Positions 1-8,541 of a stretch of 59,606 nt of DNA are shown here, one piece after another; the stretch's first letter is position 1, and every line of letters starts with the position of its first letter. The notes beneath the pieces were generated by a model that made no database searches, had not been told where the DNA came from, and saw nothing but the letters and a program-made list of their open reading frames with translations. This stretch comes from Gammaproteobacteria bacterium. GTDB lineage: Bacteria; Pseudomonadota; Gammaproteobacteria; S012-40. The position numbers were made by a program, and so were the translations under genes. The stretch is from contig WFPC01000047.1 in the NCBI GenBank assembly GCA_015487785.1, forward strand, positions 1 through 59,606. Reading direction: 5' to 3'.

Positions 1-333
1 CAGACGCTTTCCCAGCATGATTTTGTGATTCTCGATTTCTGGGCTCCATGGTGCGGTCCCTGCCAGTCCTTCGCTCCCGTATTCGAGTCGGTGGCGCAAA
101 AGCATCCGGACATTCTCTTCGCCAAGGTCAATACCGAGCAGGAACAGGAACTGGCCGCCCAGTTTCAGATCCGTTCCATTCCCACGCTCATGGTGATGCG
201 TGACGATATCATCATCTATGCCCAGCCCGGTGCTTTGCCTGAGTCTGCTCTGGAAGATCTGGTTGCTCAGGCCAAGAGTCTGGACATGGAGCAGGTGCGA
301 GCAGAGATCGCTGCGCAGCAGGCCCCACAATAG
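1..333 (+). CDS. Thioredoxin-like protein (5' end outside window)
   Basis: The frame is open from the first base, so the gene starts upstream; 110 residues are visible. The CGPC redox motif follows DFWAPW at residues 18-21 of the fragment, and the cis-proline motif is present as SIPTLMV. The protein would be a cytoplasmic dithiol-disulfide oxidoreductase of the thioredoxin fold; no signal sequence can be judged because the N-terminus is missing. The tail after the last helix is longer and more charged (EQVRAEIAAQ) than in E. coli TrxA, which resembles secondary thioredoxins annotated simply as thioredoxin-family proteins. A hairpin with a T-run follows the stop. Confidence 0.85.
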   Translation, partial: QTLSQHDFVILDFWAPWCGPCQSFAPVFESVAQKHPDILFAKVNTEQEQELAAQFQIRSIPTLMVMRDDIIIYAQPGALPESALEDLVAQAKSLDMEQVRAEIAAQQAPQ

Positions 334-358
334 CCGAGCCGATGTATTCGGATGGCGG

Positions 359-396
359 GGCATGATGTCTTGTCCATCATGCCGATTGGGGTTTTT
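359..396 (+). terminator. Possible intrinsic terminator after the thioredoxin-like gene
   Basis: GGCATGATG (359-367) pairs perfectly with CATCATGCC (375-383) across a 7-nt loop. A GTTTTT run follows at about 390-396. The T-run is 7 nt from the stem, so it is not a textbook terminator, but its position 26 nt after the stop codon suits that role. Confidence 0.5.
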
Positions 397-447
397 GACT
401 TCTCTGCTCCCAGTCAGTATATTTTCTCATCAACATCATTGAGATAG

Positions 448-509
448 CCGATCCGGCCATGAGGCGTGGCGGATCGGGTGCGAGGCCGCGTGTGCGGCCT
501 CTGTCGTTT
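448..509 (+). terminator. Tandem hairpins with T-rich tail upstream of tadA
   Basis: The first stem pairs CCGATCCG (448-455) with CGGATCGG (470-477). The second pairs GAGGCCGC (482-489) with GCGGCCTC (494-501) around a GTGT loop and is followed directly by TGTCGTTTT. The second hairpin has the geometry of an intrinsic terminator. Both lie upstream of the start chosen for tadA, which argues against the longer tadA reading frame that begins before them. Confidence 0.55.
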
Positions 510-539
510 TGGGGCCTTTGCGGCCGGGGGCTGCGCTGG

Positions 540-1034
540 GTGAAACCTGATCTGGTCGAGGATACTCATTGGATGGAACGGGCGCTGACCCTGGCCGCAT
601 GTGCCGAGGCCGAGGGCGAAGTGCCGGTAGGGGCCGTGCTGGTGCGCGAGGGAGAGGTTCTGGCCGAGGCCTGGAATCGGCCCATTGCCGGGCACGATCC
701 CACTGCCCATGCGGAGATTCTGGCCTTGCGTCGGGCGGGTCAGGCGGTGGCCAATTACCGTTTGCCACCGGGCTGCACGCTCTATGTGACCCTGGAGCCC
801 TGTCCCATGTGTGCCGGAGCCATGGTGCATGCGCGCCTGGGGCGTTTGGTTTTTGGCGCTTTCGATCCCAGGACTGGTGCGGCGGGTAGCGTGTTCGATA
901 TTGCCGCCAATACGCGTCTCAATCATCGGGTGGAGGTATGCGGCGGTGTATTGGCCGAGGTTTGCGGGCAGCGTTTGAAAGGCTTTTTTCAGGCACGACG
1001 TGTTCAGGCGAAGGGTACGCCGGGCGAGATGTGA
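540..1034 (+). CDS. tadA: tRNA-specific adenosine deaminase TadA
   Basis: TadA is a zinc-dependent deaminase that converts A34 of tRNA-Arg(ACG) to inosine. The cytidine-deaminase-like fold is shown by HAE (about residues 57-59, zinc ligand and catalytic Glu) and PCPMC (about 87-91, two Cys ligands), plus the conserved EVPVGAVLV strand and DPTAHAEI. The GTG at 540 is preferred because the resulting EDTHWMERALTLA aligns with the N-terminus usual in this family; an internal ATG at 573 is the alternative. The same frame stays open further upstream but would run through two terminator-like hairpins. Length (164 aa) is typical. Confidence 0.9.
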   Translation: MKPDLVEDTHWMERALTLAACAEAEGEVPVGAVLVREGEVLAEAWNRPIAGHDPTAHAEILALRRAGQAVANYRLPPGCTLYVTLEPCPMCAGAMVHARLGRLVFGAFDPRTGAAGSVFDIAANTRLNHRVEVCGGVLAEVCGQRLKGFFQARRVQAKGTPGEM

Positions 1035-1051
1035 AAGGGGAGGTTGTGAAC

Positions 1052-2101
1052 ATGCTTGCAGTGTTTTGGATTCGTTCGTGGGTCATGGGGGCATTGTTGA
1101 TGCTGGCGATGCCGGTGTCGGCGTTTGAGGTTTTGCAGCCCTTGCCAGATCAGCCCATCATCCCCGCCGACAATCCACAAACGGAAGCGAAGGTGCGACT
1201 GGGCTGGCAGTTGTTTTTCGATCCCCGCTTGTCGCGGGACATCAGTGTTTCGTGCAACAGTTGCCACAACCTGGCTGCCGGAGGGGACGACGATGGGGGG
1301 GCGACCCGCCAGCCCGGACGTTTCATCCAGCGCTCGGCGCCCACGCTCTGGAATGCCGCCTATATGTCTGTACAGTTCTGGGACGGGCGGGCCAAGAGCC
1401 TGGAAGAGGCCTTTATGGATCACTTGCTGGATCCGCAGATCCTGGCCATGCCCTCGCCAGAGGCCCTGATGCAGCGCCTGATGGCGATTCCCGGCTACCG
1501 CCGGCAGTTGGCCGAGGTTTTCCCCGGTGAGTCGGCCAGCGCACAGATGGTGGCCAAGGCCCTGGCGGCCTTCATCCGTACCTTGAAAACACCCAACAGT
1601 GCCTTCGACCGCTATATTCGCGGCCAGGAAGATGCCCTGAGCCCGGCGGCCCGGCGTGGTCTGGACTTGTTCAACGAGAAAGGTTGCCTGGCCTGCCATT
1701 TCGGAGTGAATTTTGCCGGTCCGGCGCCGGGGCCCTCGTTCAAGATGGGCGACGGTTTCTATGAATTGTTTCCCAATTATCTGGGCACGGAATACGATGA
1801 CCGCTATCGCTTCACCGACGATGTGGGGCGGGTGCGTATCACACGGCGCAACGATCATACCTTCATGTGGCGGGTGGCGCCCTTGCGCAACATCGCCCTT
1901 ACGGCACCTTATTTCCACAATGGTTCGGTGAAGGACCTGGCCGAGGCCGTGCGCATCATGGGCAAGGTCCAGTTTCGCCACGACCTCACCGAGCAGGAGG
2001 TGCAAGACCTGGTGGCCTTTCTGCTCAGCCTCACCGGCGAGATACCGGAAATCCGCCTGCCTCGCCTGCCGGAGACGCCAGGGGTGAGCCTGGCGCCCTG
2101 A
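1052..2101 (+). CDS. Di-haem cytochrome c peroxidase family protein
   Basis: A 349-residue protein with an N-terminal hydrophobic signal sequence ending near VSAF, so it is probably exported to the periplasm. Two c-type haem sites are visible, CNSCH (about residue 68) and CLACH (about 212), the two-domain arrangement of bacterial cytochrome c peroxidase (CcpA) and MauG-like proteins. CCP reduces hydrogen peroxide with electrons from small cytochromes. The ATG is preceded by GGGGAGG at 8 nt; GTG codons at 1031 and 1046 are less well placed. A conserved PYFHNGSV segment of the family is present near the C-terminus. Peroxidase rather than MauG-like function is inferred from overall length and motif spacing. 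Confidence 0.88.
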   Translation: MLAVFWIRSWVMGALLMLAMPVSAFEVLQPLPDQPIIPADNPQTEAKVRLGWQLFFDPRLSRDISVSCNSCHNLAAGGDDDGGATRQPGRFIQRSAPTLWNAAYMSVQFWDGRAKSLEEAFMDHLLDPQILAMPSPEALMQRLMAIPGYRRQLAEVFPGESASAQMVAKALAAFIRTLKTPNSAFDRYIRGQEDALSPAARRGLDLFNEKGCLACHFGVNFAGPAPGPSFKMGDGFYELFPNYLGTEYDDRYRFTDDVGRVRITRRNDHTFMWRVAPLRNIALTAPYFHNGSVKDLAEAVRIMGKVQFRHDLTEQEVQDLVAFLLSLTGEIPEIRLPRLPETPGVSLAP

Positions 2102-2166
2102 CTGCCGGTAAACGCCTTGTCCTTTTCTGCGCCCGGTTAGCTGGCCTGGCATGCCGTCTGTGTACC

Positions 2167-2193
2167 TCAAGTTGCCCCGAGGCCTGTCGATAA
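2167..2193 (+). promoter_or_regulatory. Sigma-28 (FliA)-type promoter for motAB
   Basis: TCAAGTTG (2167-2174), an 11-nt spacer, then GTCGATAA (2186-2193). Compared with the FliA consensus TAAAGTTT-N11-GCCGATAA, 13 of 16 positions match and the spacer is exact. It lies 57 nt upstream of the motA ATG. Flagellar class 3 motor genes are normally FliA-dependent, which supports the assignment. Confidence 0.7.
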
Positions 2194-2250
2194 CATGGCA
2201 GATTCGAGGCAACGGAGGAGTTGTGCCCTGGGGGGCACGGCCGCTATCCC

Positions 2251-3105
2251 ATGAATATCATCGTCGGCGTTTTGGTTGTGCTGGGCTGCGTATTCGGCGG
2301 CTTTGTGCTGTCCGGAGGTCAGCTCCTGGCACTATGGCATCCCCCGGAATTGTTGATCATCGGGGGGGGCGCCTTTGGCGGTTTCGTGATCGCCAACTCG
2401 CCCACCGTGATCAAGGCGACATTCAAGAGCCTGCCTGCGATTCTCAAGGGTTCTCCCTATAAGAAGGCACTCTATCTCGAGTTGCTGGCGCTGCTCTATG
2501 AATTGCTGATGAAGGCGCGCAAGGAAGGCCTGATGTCGCTGGAAGCCCATATAGAAGAGCCCGACAAGAGCCCTATCTTTTCGGAATATCCCAAGATTCT
2601 GGCCAATCACCATGCGATGGATTTCCTTACCGATTATCTGCGCCTGATGGTGACCGGTACCGCCAACGCGCTGGAAATGGAAAACCTGATGGATCTGGAA
2701 ATGGAGACCCATCACCAGGAGGCCCATGCACCGTCACATGCGGTGCAAGGCATGGCCGACGGCTTGCCGGGGTTCGGGATCGTGGCGGCGGTCATGGGGG
2801 TGGTGATCACCATGGCGTCCATCAGCGCCGGTCCCGAGGTGATCGGTGCCAAGGTGGCGGCGGCCCTGGTGGGTACCTTCGTGGGCATCCTGCTGTCCTA
2901 TGGCTTTGCCGGTCCCATCGCCAGCTCCATGGGGACTCTGGCCGCCGACGAGGGCAAGTTCATCGAAGTGATCAAGGTGACCCTGCTGGCCTCGCTCAAC
3001 GGCTATAGCCCGCAGGTGGCCATCGAATTCGGACGCAAGGTGATCTACCACGCCGAGCGGCCGGGATTCACCGAGCTCGAAGAGTATGTCAAGCAGAAAA
3101 AATAA
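2251..3105 (+). CDS. motA: Flagellar motor stator protein MotA
   Basis: The stator subunit that, with MotB, conducts ions across the inner membrane to drive flagellar rotation. Length is 284 aa. Two N-terminal membrane segments (the first begins MNIIVGVLVVLG) precede a cytoplasmic domain, including YLRL and ALEMENLM of the rotor-contact region, and two C-terminal membrane segments. The functional prolines are visible in GLPGFG and FAGPIA. The ATG at 2251 aligns with the E. coli-type start; an in-frame TTG at 2221 would add 10 residues and sits too close to GGAGG. motB follows 41 nt downstream. Confidence 0.95.
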   Translation: MNIIVGVLVVLGCVFGGFVLSGGQLLALWHPPELLIIGGGAFGGFVIANSPTVIKATFKSLPAILKGSPYKKALYLELLALLYELLMKARKEGLMSLEAHIEEPDKSPIFSEYPKILANHHAMDFLTDYLRLMVTGTANALEMENLMDLEMETHHQEAHAPSHAVQGMADGLPGFGIVAAVMGVVITMASISAGPEVIGAKVAAALVGTFVGILLSYGFAGPIASSMGTLAADEGKFIEVIKVTLLASLNGYSPQVAIEFGRKVIYHAERPGFTELEEYVKQKK

Positions 3106-3146
3106 CTCGCTTGACTCCGGCAGGAGGATGCTGACGGGAGCGCGTC

Positions 3147-4097
3147 ATGGCTGAGAATGTCCAGCCGATCATCGTCAAGAAGATCAAGAAGGTTTCCGGA
3201 GGTCATCACGGCGGCTCCTGGAAGGTGGCCTATGCGGACTTCGTGACCGCCATGATGGCTTTTTTCCTTCTGTTGTGGCTGCTCAATGTGTCCGATCCCG
3301 TGACCTTGCGGGGCATTTCCGAGTATTTTCAAAACCCCAGCATGGTGCAGGCCGCCGGTGGGGCCAGTACCAGCATCATTGATCTTGGCAGTAATGTGGA
3401 AACCGCCAAGGGCGAGGGTGAAAACCTGCGTGAATCCGATGAATGGGAAACCGAGGTGCCCCAGTATAGCCAGGAGTTCCTGGAGCAGGAGCGGCGCCAG
3501 CTCGAAGACTTGAAGGAAGAACTGGAACAGGTGATCGAGGAGACCCCCAACCTGGCCCAGTTCAAGGACCAGATCTTGCTGGATGTGACAGAGGAGGGGT
3601 TGCGCATCCAGATCGTGGACAAGGATCGCCGGCCCATGTTCGATCTGGGGGCGGCCACCCTGAAACCTTATGCACGGCGTATTCTGCGTGCTCTGGCGCC
3701 GGTGTTGAACGAGGTGCCCAATAGCATCAGCCTGTCTGGCCACACCGATGCCCGTCGCTTCGTGGGCCAGCGCGGCTATAGCAACTGGGAATTGTCGGCC
3801 GAGCGGGCCAATGCCTCGCGGCGTGAGCTGGTGGCGGCCGGCTACCCGCCGGAAAAGATCACACGGGTGGTGGGTCTGGCCTCGCGGGTGCCATTCGACG
3901 AAAAAGACCCCAACAGCCCCATGAACCGGCGGATCAGCATCATCGTGCTGAACAAGAAAGCCGAGGATTCCATTCTACGCACCGCAGGCGCGGGCATGAA
4001 GCTTCGCCGCAAAGAAGATATTCCCGCCATTTTGCCCGAAGCCCTGCGTGAAGCCATTCGCAACGGTGGCAATCGCACCGGGCTGATTCAGCGCTGA
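3147..4097 (+). CDS. motB: Flagellar motor stator protein MotB
   Basis: The peptidoglycan-anchored stator subunit. A single membrane helix near residues 28-50 carries the ion-binding aspartate D31 in [13 protein letters not shown] plug/linker region rich in Glu follows, and then an OmpA-like peptidoglycan-binding domain ([11 protein letters not shown], about residue 195 onward; NRRISIIVL near the end). The 316-residue length is normal. The proton-type MotB is suggested by similarity to the E. coli form; ion specificity is an inference. The last four codons and the stop lie in a palindrome shared with the convergent folE2, which overlaps motB by 10 nt. Confidence 0.95.
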   Translation: MAENVQPIIVKKIKKVSGGHHGGSWKVAYADFVTAMMAFFLLLWLLNVSDPVTLRGISEYFQNPSMVQAAGGASTSIIDLGSNVETAKGEGENLRESDEWETEVPQYSQEFLEQERRQLEDLKEELEQVIEETPNLAQFKDQILLDVTEEGLRIQIVDKDRRPMFDLGAATLKPYARRILRALAPVLNEVPNSISLSGHTDARRFVGQRGYSNWELSAERANASRRELVAAGYPPEKITRVVGLASRVPFDEKDPNSPMNRRISIIVLNKKAEDSILRTAGAGMKLRRKEDIPAILPEALREAIRNGGNRTGLIQR

Positions 4098-4102
4098 ATC
4101 AG
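4083..4102. repeat. 20-nt perfect palindrome encoding both convergent gene ends
   Basis: CTGATTCAGC followed by its exact reverse complement, centred between 4092 and 4093. Read on either strand it gives CTG ATT CAG CGC TGA, so motB and folE2 both end in Leu-Ile-Gln-Arg-stop. It could fold as an 8-bp stem with a GCGC loop, but no T-run follows on either strand. Confidence 0.9.
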
Positions 4103-4876
4103 GGCATAGGCCGAATGGTTGTGGATGGATTCGAAGTTCTCCGATTCAACCGTGTAGCCGTTGATGCGAGGATCCTGGTTGAGGCGCGCGGCAATGTCGC
4201 GCACCATGTCCTCGACGAACTTGGGGTTGTCGTAGGCCCGTTCGGTGACGAATTTCTCGTCCGGGCGCTTGAGCAGGCCGAACAATTCACACGAGGCTTC
4301 TTCTTCCACCAGATCGATCAGCTCCTCGATCCAGATGAAATCCTGTGATTTCACCGTGAGGGTGACATGGGAGCGCTGGTTGTGGGCGCCGTAGTCGGAG
4401 ATCTTCTTGGAGCAGGGGCACAGACTGGTCACGGGGACCACCACCTTGATGATGAGTTCGGGCTTGTCGTTGCGGATCTCGCCGATGAAGGTCACCTCGT
4501 AGTCCATCAGGCTCTTTACCCGAGACACTGGAGCGGTCTTGTTGATGAAATAGGGGAAGCTCATCTCGATATGGCCGGCCTCGGCCTCCAGCCGTTCGAT
4601 CATTTCGGAGAGCATTTCCTTGAACGAGTCGGTGGTGATCTCACGCTCGTGCTGGTTGAGGATTTCCACGAAGCGCGACATGTGGGTGCCCTTGAAATTG
4701 TGCGGCAGGTTCACGTACATGTTGAAACAGGCCACGGTGTGTTGCTCGCCACCGCTGCGCTCGCGAATGCGCACCGGATGACGGATATCCTTGATGCCTA
4801 CCTTGTCGATGGGAATGTGGCGGGTGTCGGCTGTGTTCTGTACGTCGGCAATGGGTGTGCTTGAGTGATCGTTCAT
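4088..4876 (-). CDS. folE2: GTP cyclohydrolase FolE2 (type IB)
   Basis: FolE2 makes 7,8-dihydroneopterin triphosphate from GTP, feeding folate and queuosine synthesis, and is the zinc-independent alternative to FolE. Family motifs are seen: DVQN near the start, [10 protein letters not shown], the [20 protein letters not shown] metal/catalytic segment with its Cys, and [10 protein letters not shown] at the end. The start at 4876 gives 262 residues. An upstream in-frame ATG at 4888 overlaps the queD stop as ATGA and would add four residues; translational coupling there is possible. queD lies directly upstream on the same strand, consistent with a shared pterin/deazapurine role. Confidence 0.93.
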   Translation of the reverse strand: MNDHSSTPIADVQNTADTRHIPIDKVGIKDIRHPVRIRERSGGEQHTVACFNMYVNLPHNFKGTHMSRFVEILNQHEREITTDSFKEMLSEMIERLEAEAGHIEMSFPYFINKTAPVSRVKSLMDYEVTFIGEIRNDKPELIIKVVVPVTSLCPCSKKISDYGAHNQRSHVTLTVKSQDFIWIEELIDLVEEEASCELFGLLKRPDEKFVTERAYDNPKFVEDMVRDIAARLNQDPRINGYTVESENFESIHNHSAYALIQR

Positions 4877-4884
4877 GCTCGGCT

Positions 4885-5265
4885 TCATTCCTCGCTGTAG
4901 CTGACGCAGGCGCGTTCGGTTTCCCAGATGGTGACGCGGCTGATGCGTACGCGCGTATCGTTGAGACGTTTGCTCAGGCCCCGGAACAGGTGGGCGGCAA
5001 TGTTCTCTGCAGTGGGATTGATACGGTCGAAGGGCGCCATGTCGTTGAGATTGTAATGGTCCATGTCGGCCAGCAATGCCTTGGTGGCGCTCTTGAGCAC
5101 GGCGAAGTCCAGCCCCATGCCGATCTCGTCCAGTTCGCTGGCGCAGGCTTCCACCTCCACTTTCCAGTTGTGGCCGTGCAGGCGGCTGCAGGGACCGTCG
5201 TAGCCGCGGAGATAATGGGCGGCGGCGAAGTCGGTGACGACTTTCATGGTGTAGCACGCAGTCAT
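4885..5265 (-). CDS. queD: 6-carboxy-5,6,7,8-tetrahydropterin synthase QueD
   Basis: QueD converts dihydroneopterin triphosphate to 6-carboxytetrahydropterin, the second step to queuosine; the family is the 6-pyruvoyl-tetrahydropterin synthase fold. The zinc histidines are in AAAHYL and RLHGHNW, the catalytic Cys is in GPCSRLHGH, and the C-terminal [10 protein letters not shown] carries the conserved Glu. The protein has 126 residues. The ATG at 5265 lies 11 nt after the dxs stop; an ATG at 5247 is an alternative. It sits between dxs and folE2 in a same-strand cluster. queE and queC are not in the window. Confidence 0.9.
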   Translation of the reverse strand: MTACYTMKVVTDFAAAHYLRGYDGPCSRLHGHNWKVEVEACASELDEIGMGLDFAVLKSATKALLADMDHYNLNDMAPFDRINPTAENIAAHLFRGLSKRLNDTRVRISRVTIWETERACVSYSEE

Positions 5266-5276
5266 AACTGAGTATT

Positions 5277-7181
5277 TTACTTGGAATTGAGTTCCAGCGG
5301 TAGTGCGGCGGGGCGGTAGGTATCTTGTGCCCGGCGCGCGGCGCGCAGGATGCCGCTGGCATCCAGGCCGCAATCGGCCAGCAGTTCCTCGCGCCGGCCG
5401 TGCTCCACGAAATGATCGGGCAGGCCCAGGTTGAGACAGGGCGGGGCCTGTTGCATGGCCGCCAGCAACTCGTTGACCGCGCTGCCGGCGCCGCCCTTGA
5501 CAGCGTTGTCTTCCAGGGTGATCAACAAATCGTGTTCGGCGGCCAGTTTGAGAACCAGGGCCTCGTCCAGCGGTTTGACGAAGCGCATGTTGGCCACCGT
5601 GGCGTCCAGCGCTTCGGCGGCGATCAATGCCTGATCCAGCAAGCTGCCGAAGGAGAGAATGGCGATGTGCGAGCCCTGGCGGCGGATCTCGCCCCGACCC
5701 AGGGGCAGGGTATCCAGCGTTTCGTCGATGGTCGCGCCCGGCCCGGTGCCCCGAGGATAGCGAATGGCACTGGGCGTGTCCAGGGCAAAGCCCGTGGACA
5801 GCATCTGGCGGCATTCGTTCTCGTCGCTGGGGGCCATGATGGTCATGTTGGGAATACAGCGCAGATAGCTGAGGTCGAAGCTGCCGGCATGTGTGGGACC
5901 ATCCGGACCTACCAGGCCGGCGCGGTCGATGGCGAAGACCACCGGCAGGTTTTGCAGGGCGACGTCATGGATGAGTTGGTCATAGGCCCGCTGCAAGAAG
6001 GTGGAATAGATGGCCACCACCGGCTTGAGACCTTCCACCGCCAGTCCGGCGGCCAGGGTCACTGCGTGTTGCTCGGCAATGCCCACGTCGATATAGCGTT
6101 CGGGGAAGCGTTCGGCGAACGCCACCAGGCCCGAGCCTTCCTTCATCGCCGGTGTGATGCCCACCAGGCGCTCGTCGTGTTCGGCCATGTCGCACAGCCA
6201 TTGGCCGAATACCTGGGTGTAGCTGGGGCTGGGTGCGCGCTGCTTGATGGATTCACCGGTTTTGTCGTTGAGGCGGTTGACCGCGTGATATTCACAGGGG
6301 TCGCGCTCGGCCAGGGCATGGCCCTTGCCCTTCTTGGTGATGATGTGCAGGAACTGCGGCCCCTTCATGGATCGCAGGTTGCGCAGAGTGGTCACCAGAG
6401 TGTCGAGATCGTGGCCGTCGATGGGCCCGATGTAGTTGAACCCCAGTTCCTCGAACAGGGTGCCGGGGATGACCATGCCCTTCATGTGTTCCTCGGCGCG
6501 GCGGGCCAGTTCGCTTACCGCCGGCATGGCCTTGAGCACCTTCTTGCCGCTTTCCTTGACCTGGGAATACAGCTTGCCGCTGAGAATCTTGGCCAGGTGA
6601 TTGGACAGCCCGCCCACGTTGGGGGAGATGGACATGTCGTTGTCGTTGAGAATCACCAGCAGGTTGGCGTCCATGTCACCGGCGTGATTGAGGGCCTCGA
6701 AGGCCATGCCCGCGGTCATCGCACCGTCGCCGATCACCGCGATCACCTGGCGCTGGGTCTGCTGGCGCTTGGCAGCGATGGCCATGCCCAGGGCGGCGCT
6801 GATGGAGGTGCTGGAGTGGCCTACGCCAAAGGTGTCGTATTCACTCTCGTCGCGCTTGGGAAAACCGGCCAGGCCGTTTTTCTGTCGCAGGGTGTGCATG
6901 CGGTCGCGCCGGCCGGTGAGAATCTTGTGTGGGTAGCTCTGGTGGCCCACGTCCCACACCAGGCGGTCGAAGGGGGTGTTGAACACATAGTGCAAGGCGA
7001 TGGTCAGCTCCACCGTGCCCAGTCCGGCCGACAGGTGGCCGCCGGTTTTGCCCACCGACTCGATCAGGAACTGGCGCAACTCGGTGGCCAGAGTCTCCAG
7101 TTGCTGCTGGGGAAGCTGGCGCAGGTCCTCCGGCGTATCGACGGAAAAGAGCAGCGGATATGAGCTGGCGGGGTCGACCAT
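5277..7181 (-). CDS. dxs: 1-deoxy-D-xylulose-5-phosphate synthase
   Basis: A thiamine-diphosphate-dependent enzyme that condenses pyruvate with glyceraldehyde 3-phosphate to DXP, the entry step of the MEP isoprenoid pathway. The 634-residue length is typical. Visible motifs are [25 protein letters not shown], the ThDP site GDGAMTAG followed by a downstream [12 protein letters not shown], and the transketolase C-terminal part with [13 protein letters not shown] and [15 protein letters not shown]. ispA and xseB lie upstream on the same strand, the order commonly seen in gammaproteobacteria (xseB-ispA-dxs). The 123-nt gap before it could hold its own promoter, but none was clear. Confidence 0.97.
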   Translation of the reverse strand: MVDPASSYPLLFSVDTPEDLRQLPQQQLETLATELRQFLIESVGKTGGHLSAGLGTVELTIALHYVFNTPFDRLVWDVGHQSYPHKILTGRRDRMHTLRQKNGLAGFPKRDESEYDTFGVGHSSTSISAALGMAIAAKRQQTQRQVIAVIGDGAMTAGMAFEALNHAGDMDANLLVILNDNDMSISPNVGGLSNHLAKILSGKLYSQVKESGKKVLKAMPAVSELARRAEEHMKGMVIPGTLFEELGFNYIGPIDGHDLDTLVTTLRNLRSMKGPQFLHIITKKGKGHALAERDPCEYHAVNRLNDKTGESIKQRAPSPSYTQVFGQWLCDMAEHDERLVGITPAMKEGSGLVAFAERFPERYIDVGIAEQHAVTLAAGLAVEGLKPVVAIYSTFLQRAYDQLIHDVALQNLPVVFAIDRAGLVGPDGPTHAGSFDLSYLRCIPNMTIMAPSDENECRQMLSTGFALDTPSAIRYPRGTGPGATIDETLDTLPLGRGEIRRQGSHIAILSFGSLLDQALIAAEALDATVANMRFVKPLDEALVLKLAAEHDLLITLEDNAVKGGAGSAVNELLAAMQQAPPCLNLGLPDHFVEHGRREELLADCGLDASGILRAARRAQDTYRPAALPLELNSK

Positions 7182-7304
7182 GACACACTTCTAATAGGCG
7201 AAAAGTAAACACATAATGATGACGGCAATGGCGCCTGCTTGCAAGTGCCGCATCATGCTTCCATACCTCGCATCCATCGATCGAACCGTTGTGGCAAAGG
7301 GTGG

Positions 7305-8207
7305 TCAGCTTTCCCGTTGCACGATATAGGCCGAGATCTGGCGCAGGATGTCGGCCCGTCGGTCCAGCCCGGAGAGGGCGTCCAGTGCTTCCTGGTGCAG
7401 GCGCCGGGCCGTGGCCTTGGCTTCCTCCAGACCCAGCAGGGCCGGGTAGGTGGGCTTGTTGCGGGCCATGTCGGCGCCCTGGGTCTTGCCGATGACGGCG
7501 GTATCGCCCTCGATGTCGAGAATGTCATCGCGCACCTGAAAGGCCAGCCCGATGCAGCGGGCATAGTCGCGCAGATTTTGCAGCAGCTGTTTGTCCTGGC
7601 AGCCGGCAGCGAGCGCTCCCAGTTCCACGCTGGCGCGGATCAGGGCGCCGGTCTTGTGCCGGTGCATGTTTTCCAGTTGGGCCAGGTTGAGCCGCTGGCC
7701 CACCGCCGCCAGATCGATGGCCTGGCCGCCCACCATGCCGCGGGAACCGCTGGCATCGGCCAGCAGGGTGATCATGTCCAGGCGGGCGTGTGGGCTGATG
7801 GCCATGGCCGGGTCTCTGGCCAGGATTTTAAAGGCCAGGGCCTGCAGGGCATCACCCACCAGGATGGCGGTGGCCTCGTCGAAGGCCCGGTGGCAAGTGG
7901 GGATGCCGCGCCGCAGATCATCGTCGTCCATGGCTGGCAAATCGTCGTGGACCAGCGAATAGGCATGGATCAGCTCCAGTGCGCAGGCCGGTCCGTCGAG
8001 GCCAGCGACAGGGCCTCCCAGGGCCTCTCCGGTGGCGTACACCAGCACCGGGCGAATACGCTTGCCCCCGTTGAGCACCGCATAGCGCATGGCCTGGTGC
8101 AGGCGATCGGGTTGCTGATCCGGTGCGGGCAACCAGGCATCGAGGGCTTTCTCCACCCGTTCCTTGTAGTCTCGCAGACGCTGTTTGAATGGGAGGGCGG
8201 TGCTCAT
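7305..8207 (-). CDS. ispA: Farnesyl diphosphate synthase (geranyltranstransferase)
   Basis: Prenyl chain elongation from IPP and DMAPP/GPP to farnesyl diphosphate. The protein has 300 residues. The first aspartate-rich motif is [14 protein letters not shown] and the second is DDILDIEGD, with GGKRIRP near residue 50 and the KTGALIRAS substrate-binding segment. It overlaps xseB by 4 nt (ATGA, 8204-8207), so the two are translationally coupled. With dxs downstream, this forms an isoprenoid supply cluster. Confidence 0.96.
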   Translation of the reverse strand: MSTALPFKQRLRDYKERVEKALDAWLPAPDQQPDRLHQAMRYAVLNGGKRIRPVLVYATGEALGGPVAGLDGPACALELIHAYSLVHDDLPAMDDDDLRRGIPTCHRAFDEATAILVGDALQALAFKILARDPAMAISPHARLDMITLLADASGSRGMVGGQAIDLAAVGQRLNLAQLENMHRHKTGALIRASVELGALAAGCQDKQLLQNLRDYARCIGLAFQVRDDILDIEGDTAVIGKTQGADMARNKPTYPALLGLEEAKATARRLHQEALDALSGLDRRADILRQISAYIVQRES

Positions 8208-8443
8208 TTGTCGCTATCGTCGAAGGAGCGGGTTTCCAGTTTGCCGTTGTTCTCCAGCAAAATAGCCACTTTCTGTTCAGCCTGCTCCAGGGCCTGCTGG
8301 CATTGGCGGGTCAGTGCGATACCACGCTCGAACTGGGCCAGGGACTCCTCCAGGCTCAGCTCACCCTGCTCCATGCGCTCGACAATGGCTTCCAGCTCAG
8401 CCAGGGATTGTTCAAAGGAAGGTTCGGATTTCTTGCGGCCCAC
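8204..8443 (-). CDS. xseB: Exodeoxyribonuclease VII small subunit
   Basis: A 79-residue helical protein with the family signature [35 protein letters not shown] and [12 protein letters not shown]. XseB forms the small, multi-copy subunit that binds XseA in the nuclease that degrades single-stranded DNA from either end; it has no catalytic residues itself. xseA is not in the window. It is the first gene of the xseB-ispA-dxs set; a 98-nt gap separates it from selO upstream. Confidence 0.95.
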   Translation of the reverse strand: MGRKKSEPSFEQSLAELEAIVERMEQGELSLEESLAQFERGIALTRQCQQALEQAEQKVAILLENNGKLETRSFDDSDK

Positions 8444-8541
8444 GGCACCACCCTGAAACGAAAAGCGGGTACGTTACCCCAGCCCTCTTGCCAGGTCAAT
8501 TGCAATGCGCAATGGTGCCCCCGGGACAGGTTCAGCGGATA

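Noticed and set aside
459-539. N-terminal extension of tadA
   Set aside because: The extension would pass through two terminator-like hairpins and does not look like TadA; the GTG at 540 fits the family start.
5325-7163. A 612-codon open frame antisense to dxs
   Set aside because: dxs has full family motifs on the minus strand; the plus-strand product resembles nothing and mirrors the GC-rich third positions.
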